From Kitasatospora sp. DSM 101779 (GTDB taxonomy: Bacteria; Actinomycetota; Actinomycetes; Streptomycetales; Streptomycetaceae), in assembly GCF_025655475.1 (NCBI RefSeq), contig NZ_JAHTIK010000001.1:4456451-4520450 (forward strand): DNA of 64,000 bases, given 5' to 3'. Below the pieces are notes generated by a model. It searched no databases, was not told where the DNA came from, and was given only the letters and a program-made list of their open reading frames with translations. How positions within the stretch are numbered: the first letter of the stretch is position 1; each line of letters opens with the position of its first letter. The position numbers were made by a program, and so were the translations under genes. Of the stretch, positions 59,902 through 64,000 are shown one piece after another.

Positions 59902-60288
59902 ATGTTCCAGCCCACCGTCCGTCTCACCGACCTCCCGTCCCCGACCACCGACACCACCGTGGCGGCCCCCGACCCCGCTGCCCCGGCGGCGGCCCTCGTC
60001 CCCGGCCCCGTACCGACCTCCGTCGCTCCGCCGGTCGCCTTCCGGGTACGCCGCCGACTCGGGCTCCACCGCATGGCCGTGGTCCGTGCCCGTCTCGCCC
60101 GACGTCTCGCCCGGCGGATCCGCGGGGCAACGATCGGCCCGCCGGACGCCGGCATGACGACGGCGGAATACGCCATCGGCACGGTGGCGGCATGCGCCTT
60201 CGCCGCGATCCTCTACCGCGTGGTGACGAGCGGGACGGTCTCCGGGGCGCTCGGGGAACTGCTCGACAGGGCCCTCCATGCGGTCTGA
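59902..60288 (+). CDS. DUF4244 Flp-pilin-like protein
   Basis: A 128-residue protein whose C-terminal 45 residues are a type IV pilin-like segment: DAGMTTAEYAIGTVAACAFAAILY. Cleavage after the Gly would leave Glu at position 5 and Tyr at 6, the Flp prepilin signature, followed by a hydrophobic helix. The long N-terminal leader (about 84 residues, Pro/Arg-rich) is unusual for Flp pilins. Starts seven bases after AAGGAG. It is the likely structural subunit of the pilus; no prepilin peptidase gene is in the window. Confidence 0.9.
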   Translation: MFQPTVRLTDLPSPTTDTTVAAPDPAAPAAALVPGPVPTSVAPPVAFRVRRRLGLHRMAVVRARLARRLARRIRGATIGPPDAGMTTAEYAIGTVAACAFAAILYRVVTSGTVSGALGELLDRALHAV

Positions 60289-60766
60289 CCGCCGTCCACC
60301 AGACCCACGGCGTCCACCAGACCCACGGCGTCCGGGAGACCCACGGCATCCGGGTCGGCGGCGGCCGATCGGAGGCGGCTGGAACGGCAGGCCGTACGAC
60401 GCGGGGACGGCCACCGCGGAGACGGCGGTGGCGATGCCGGCCATGGTGCTGCTCGCGGCCATGCTGATCTGGGGCGTCATCGCAGCCGCAGGCCAGATCC
60501 GTTGCGTGGACGCCGCCAGGATCGCGGCCCGGGCCGCAGCACGCGGAGACACGGACGCGGTGGCGGCGGCTCGCGCGGCCGCCCCGCCCGGTGCATCCGT
60601 CGAGATCGCCCAGGACGACGCCACTGTGCGGGTCACGGTCGAGGCCCCCTTCCCGGCACCCGGCCGGATCGGCGCGGCATTGTCGGTCCGGCTGGGAGCC
60701 TCAGCTGTCGCGGCCCGCGAGGACGCCCCGAGCGGGGCGGAGGGCGGCTCACCATGGCCGCCCTGA
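60278..60766 (+). CDS. TadE-like pseudopilin
   Basis: A 162-residue protein. After an Arg/Pro-rich leader (residues 1-35, with the hexapeptide PPDPRR repeated) comes the TadE signature GTATAETAVAMPAMVLLAAML, one membrane segment, and an outside domain. TadE-like proteins are minor pilins or assembly factors. The ATG lies inside the previous gene, 11 bases before its stop; no other start is in frame upstream of the signature. Confidence 0.85.
   Translation: MRSDRRPPDPRRPPDPRRPGDPRHPGRRRPIGGGWNGRPYDAGTATAETAVAMPAMVLLAAMLIWGVIAAAGQIRCVDAARIAARAAARGDTDAVAAARAAAPPGASVEIAQDDATVRVTVEAPFPAPGRIGAALSVRLGASAVAAREDAPSGAEGGSPWPP
60294..60347. repeat. Three 18-base direct repeats in the tadE leader
   Basis: gtccaccagacccacggc occurs at 60294 and 60312 exactly, and at 60330 with two changes. 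Being a multiple of three it encodes the repeated PPDPRR-type hexapeptide before the membrane segment. Confidence 0.92.
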
Positions 60767-61284
60767 GGACACGACCTGCCACGCCCGACCATCCGCACGA
60801 GCTGTCGCCCGCACCGACCGGCGACGCGGGCTCCGCGACCGTGTGGCTGCTCGCGATGGGCATGCTCGGCTGCGCGGTGTTCGCGGTCGTGCTCGCGGTG
60901 GGATCGGCCGTCGCGGCCCGGCACCGTGCGGAGTCCGCTGCCGATCTCGCAGCGCTGGCGGCTGCCGAGCGCCTGCTGGTCGACCCCGACGCAGGCTGCG
61001 CTCGCGCGGCCGGGATCGCCGCTGCTCACGGCGCCGATCTGGTCTCCTGCGCCCCTCTGCCGGAGGAGGACGCCGTCGAGGTGGTGGTGGAGGTGGCGAC
61101 CAGTCACCTGCCCTTACCGGCAGGCCCTGCCCGGGCACGCGCCCGAGCCGGCCCGGTCTGGGCGCCGGCTGCCGCCGGGGACGCCTCCGTCGACGGCACG
61201 GACGACGCGAGCGGGCCCGCACGGGCCGCGGCTGTCCGGGCGGAACCGCCCACCCCGGTCGACCGACGACGGCGACAGCCGCCC
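60754..61284 (+). CDS. Rv3654c-like TadE-related helical protein (end uncertain)
   Basis: The ATG at 60754 (13 bases inside the tadE gene, after GGAGG) starts a protein with TGDAGSATVWLLAMGMLGCAVF, one membrane segment, and a helical part RHRAESAADLAALAAAERLL, the Rv3654c/TadG-like pattern. Homology ends near residue 140. The frame, however, has no stop until 63712-63714, running antisense through the whole helicase gene; I end the feature where the helicase stop begins. It contains a TTA codon at 61114-61116, so expression may depend on the bldA tRNA. Confidence 0.7.
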
Positions 61285-63678
61285 CTACCGCGGTATCGCC
61301 CCGTGCTGGCCGCCCTCGGTGGTCGGCGCCCCCGTGAGCAGCACGTCCAGCAGCCGGACGGCAGCCGCCTTGTCCAGCGGGTCGTTCCCGTTGCCGCACT
61401 TGGGGGACTGCACACAGGACGGGCAGCCGCGCTCGCATTCGCACGCGGCGATGGCGTCCCGGGTGGCCGTGAGCCACTGCAGGGCCCTGGTGTACCCGCG
61501 CTCGGCGAAGCCGGCCCCACCGGAGTGGCCGTCGTAGACGAACACGGTGGGCAGCCCGGTGTCCGGGTGCAGTGGCACCGAGACGCCGCCGATGTCCCAC
61601 CGGTCACAGGTGGCGAACAACGGGAGCAGACCGATCGAAGCGTGCTCGGCGGCGTGCGCGGCGCCCGGCAGCTGGTCGAACGGGATCTCGGCGTCGAAGA
61701 GCTGGTCCTCCGTCACCGACCACCACACCGCCCGCGTCCGCAGCGTCCGCGGTGGCAGGTCGAGCTTGGTCTCGCCGAGGATCTCGCCGGTGGAGATGCG
61801 CTTGCGCAGGAAGCCCACCACCTGGTTGACCACCTCGACCGAACCGAAGCTCAGCCGGGCCTCGCCCCACTCCTCGGACCTGTCGGTCGACAGCACGGAG
61901 ATGGACGTGATGTCGCGGGCAGCCGTGGTGTACGGCGGGTCGGCCGCCTCCACCAGGGCGACCGAGGTCTCCAGGTCGAGGTCCTGCACCAGGTAGGTGC
62001 GCCCCTGGTGGAGGTGGACGGCGCCGGTGTGCACGGTCGTGTGCGCGGCGGCCGCGTCGACCGTGCCGAGAAGTCGGCCGGTGGAGGCCTCCACGATCTG
62101 GACGGGGTTCCCGCCGCTGCCACGCAGGTCGACCCCGTCGGCGGCCCGCTCCCGCCGGGTCCAGTACCAGGAGCCGTCCGCGCGGCGGCGCAGCAGCCCC
62201 CGCCGCTCCAGCACCGGCAGCAGCTGAGCGGTGGACGGCCCGAAGAGGTCCAGGTCGGCATCGGTGATCGGCAGTTCGGCCGCCGCGGCGCACAGGTGCG
62301 GAGCCAGGACATGCGGGTTGTCCGGGTCGAGCACGGTCGCCTCCACCGGATTGGCGAAGAGCGCCTCCGGGTGGTGCACCAGATAGGTGTCGAGCGGGTC
62401 GTCGCGGGCGATCAGCACCGCCAGCGCGCCCTGCGCCTCCCGTCCGGCCCGTCCGGCCTGCTGCCAGAGCGAGGCCCGGGTGCCCGGGTAGCCGGCCAGC
62501 AGGACGGCGTCCAGACCGGAGACGTCCACGCCGAGCTCAAGGGCGGAGGTGGAGGCGAGACCGAGCAGGCGTCCGGAGTGCAGGTCGCGCTCCAGCGCCC
62601 GACGTTCCTCGGCCAGATAGCCGCCCCGGTAGGCCGCGACCCGCCCGGCCAGCGGGTTGCCCAGCAGGTCCTGCGCCTGCAGGGCGACCAGCTCGGCGGC
62701 CCGCCGGGAGCGGACGAAGGCGACCGTGCGCGTGCCGGACTCCACCAGGTCGGTGAGCAGATAGCCGGCCTCGGCGGTCGCCGTCCGGCGGACGGGCGCG
62801 CCCTGCTCGCCCACGTGCTCGGTCAGCGGCGGCTCCCACAGCGCGAACACCAACGGCCCGCGCGGCGACGCGTCCTCGGTCACGGCGACCGTGGGCAGCC
62901 CGGTCAGCCGCTCGGCCGTGACGGCCGGCTCCGCGGTGGTGGCGGAGGCGAGCACGAACGTCGGATCGGCCCCGTACCGGGCGCAGAGCCGCCGCAGCCG
63001 CCGCAGCACCTGCGCGACGTGCGAGCCGAACACGCCGCGGTAGCTGTGGCACTCGTCAACCACCACGTACCGCAGTGCCTTGAGGAAGGAGGACCAGCGT
63101 GCGTGCGCCGGCAGGATGCCCCGGTGCAGCATGTCCGGGTTGGTGAGCACGTACGAGGCGTACTGCCGCACCCACTCGCGTTCCTCGGGCGGGGTGTCGC
63201 CGTCGTACAGCGCGACCCGCACCCGCGGCGGAACCAGTTCGGCAGCCCGCCTGCGCTGGTCGGCCGCGAGCGCCTTGGTCGGTGCCAGGTAGAGGGCGGT
63301 GGCGCCGCGCCCGTTGCGGGCCTCGGTGCCGTCGAGCAACGCGCTCAGCACGGGCGCCAGGTACCCCAGGGACTTGCCCGAGGCGGTGCCGGTGGCGATC
63401 ACCACGCTCCGCCCGGCCCGGGCCAGTTCCATCGCCTCGGCCTGGTGCGCCCACGGCTCGCGCACACCCAGTTCGCCGGCGGCCTCCCGGATTTCCGGAC
63501 GGATTCCTTCCGGCCAGGAGGAATGGCGGGCGGGGCGGGCGGGAAGGTGCTCCGTATGGGTGAGGCGGTCCGACCGGCCCCGGTTGGTGGACAGGGTCTT
63601 CAGCAGTGCTTCGGGCGCGGTGTGACGGGGCGGCATGAGGACCCAGTGTGTCACCGGCGTGACGGAGAATCGCCGCAA
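61285..63678 (-). CDS. DEAD/DEAH helicase with DUF1998 zinc domain
   Basis: A 797-residue superfamily 2 helicase. Motifs: I ATGTASGKSLGYLAP, Ia YLAPTKALAADQ, II VVDECHSYRG (DECH), III LASATT, V LASTSALELGVDVSGLDAV, VI QQAGRAGRE. The C-terminal DUF1998 domain carries four Cys in CECERGCPSCVQSPKCGNG. It resembles the MrfA/YprA group involved in mitomycin-damage repair. The TTG at 63678 keeps the conserved-looking SVTPVTHWV segment; an ATG at 63636 is the alternative. Divergent from bldG. Confidence 0.92.
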   Translation of the reverse strand: MRRFSVTPVTHWVLMPPRHTAPEALLKTLSTNRGRSDRLTHTEHLPARPARHSSWPEGIRPEIREAAGELGVREPWAHQAEAMELARAGRSVVIATGTASGKSLGYLAPVLSALLDGTEARNGRGATALYLAPTKALAADQRRRAAELVPPRVRVALYDGDTPPEEREWVRQYASYVLTNPDMLHRGILPAHARWSSFLKALRYVVVDECHSYRGVFGSHVAQVLRRLRRLCARYGADPTFVLASATTAEPAVTAERLTGLPTVAVTEDASPRGPLVFALWEPPLTEHVGEQGAPVRRTATAEAGYLLTDLVESGTRTVAFVRSRRAAELVALQAQDLLGNPLAGRVAAYRGGYLAEERRALERDLHSGRLLGLASTSALELGVDVSGLDAVLLAGYPGTRASLWQQAGRAGREAQGALAVLIARDDPLDTYLVHHPEALFANPVEATVLDPDNPHVLAPHLCAAAAELPITDADLDLFGPSTAQLLPVLERRGLLRRRADGSWYWTRRERAADGVDLRGSGGNPVQIVEASTGRLLGTVDAAAAHTTVHTGAVHLHQGRTYLVQDLDLETSVALVEAADPPYTTAARDITSISVLSTDRSEEWGEARLSFGSVEVVNQVVGFLRKRISTGEILGETKLDLPPRTLRTRAVWWSVTEDQLFDAEIPFDQLPGAAHAAEHASIGLLPLFATCDRWDIGGVSVPLHPDTGLPTVFVYDGHSGGAGFAERGYTRALQWLTATRDAIAACECERGCPSCVQSPKCGNGNDPLDKAAAVRLLDVLLTGAPTTEGGQHGAIPR

Positions 63679-63854
63679 GCCATCGTGCGGGCATGGTCAC
63701 AGGTGGTTCAATGAGGCCGTGACGGCCGCACGGCCGAGGGACGCACGCCGATGCTGGTCAGCAGCGGCTTGCCTCGCCCGGCCTGCGACCACGCGGTGGC
63801 GGCCGCCCGGCCGAGGATCGCAATGACGTAGCAAGGCAAGGTGCTGGAGGTTCC
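63679..63854. promoter_or_regulatory. Divergent region between the helicase gene and bldG
   Basis: 176 bases with no gene; it must hold the bldG promoters. ggagg lies four to five bases before the bldG GTG. No single promoter is clear by eye. Confidence 0.5.
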
Positions 63855-64000
63855 GTGGACCTGTCCCTGTCGACCCGTACGGTCGGCGATCGCACGGTCG
63901 TCGAAGTCGGCGGCGAGATCGATGTGTACACCGCCCCCAAGCTGCGCGAGCAGCTTGTCGAGCTCGTCAACGACGGCAACTACCACCTCGTCGTCGACAT
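63855..64000 (+). CDS. bldG: Anti-anti-sigma factor BldG (partial, 5' end)
   Basis: The first 48 residues of a STAS-domain anti-sigma-factor antagonist, [20 protein letters not shown] then [20 protein letters not shown]; the gene runs off the window. From memory it is almost identical to Streptomyces BldG, which when unphosphorylated binds anti-sigma factors and is required for aerial growth and antibiotic production. The phosphorylated Ser lies beyond the edge. The gene order with the helicase matches S. coelicolor. Confidence 0.95.
   Translation, partial: MDLSLSTRTVGDRTVVEVGGEIDVYTAPKLREQLVELVNDGNYHLVVD

Overview
The window reads as a chromosomal segment from a high-GC actinomycete of the Streptomyces/Kitasatospora group. 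The evidence is the codon and base bias, the near absence of TTA codons, and a gene set that from memory follows the Streptomyces coelicolor core order: dnaX end, ybaB, recR, aspartokinase at the left; penicillin-binding protein, wblA, two ArsA-like ATPases, crp; nth, a membrane protease, nhaA, acs; a tad pilus operon, a DUF1998 helicase, and the first 146 bases of bldG at the right edge. Genus is not decided by this sequence alone.

Layout. 1-3.8 kb: replication, recombination and aspartate-family biosynthesis (dnaX, ybaB, recR, a DUF5063 gene, lysC), closed by a very strong hairpin terminator. 4-13 kb: an ECF-type sigma factor overlapping a one-span membrane protein, a hairpin-rich gap, SURF1, an S9 peptidase overlapping a lipoprotein gene, an NTF2-like protein, a large AAA-LuxR regulator and a small unknown gene. 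13-24.8 kb: tRNA-Pro(CGG), metallophosphoesterase, methyltransferase, YqeY, bifunctional PBP, WblA, the ArsA-like pair, DUF4177, RidA, Nudix, a coupled small ORF plus metallo-beta-lactamase-fold enzyme, and Crp.

24.8-37.5 kb looks like an accessory block between crp and nth: aldo/keto reductase and epimerase with a divergent LysR regulator, then a LacI-regulated xylo-oligosaccharide system (binding lipoprotein, two permeases without their own ATPase, GH3 glycosidase, CE7 acetyl esterase), a phosphoglycerate-mutase-fold protein lacking its catalytic motif, and a Cys-rich protein. 37.5-53.2 kb: endonuclease III, a Nudix CoA-pyrophosphatase-like enzyme, MarP-like protease, an alpha/beta hydrolase without a nucleophile, holin-X protein, NhaA with unusual ends, a serine-hydrolase remnant, acetyl-CoA synthetase, a permuted papain-fold protein, a SulP-carbonic anhydrase fusion, a CooC/MinD-type ATPase under a possible Zur/Fur box, and a degenerate Fic protein.

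53.7-64 kb: an HAD phosphatase, then a translationally chained tad-like operon (TadZ-like, TadA, a small one-span ORF, TadB, TadC, a DUF4244 pilin-like protein, TadE-like and Rv3654c-like proteins). Its upstream gap holds two DnaA-box sequences. The last tad gene has the only TTA codon I found, and its frame stays open across the convergent helicase gene. Recurrent themes are stop/start overlaps of 1-13 bases within operons, U-less perfect hairpins as terminators, and several apparently leaderless genes with a -10-like hexamer 6-8 bases before the start codon.
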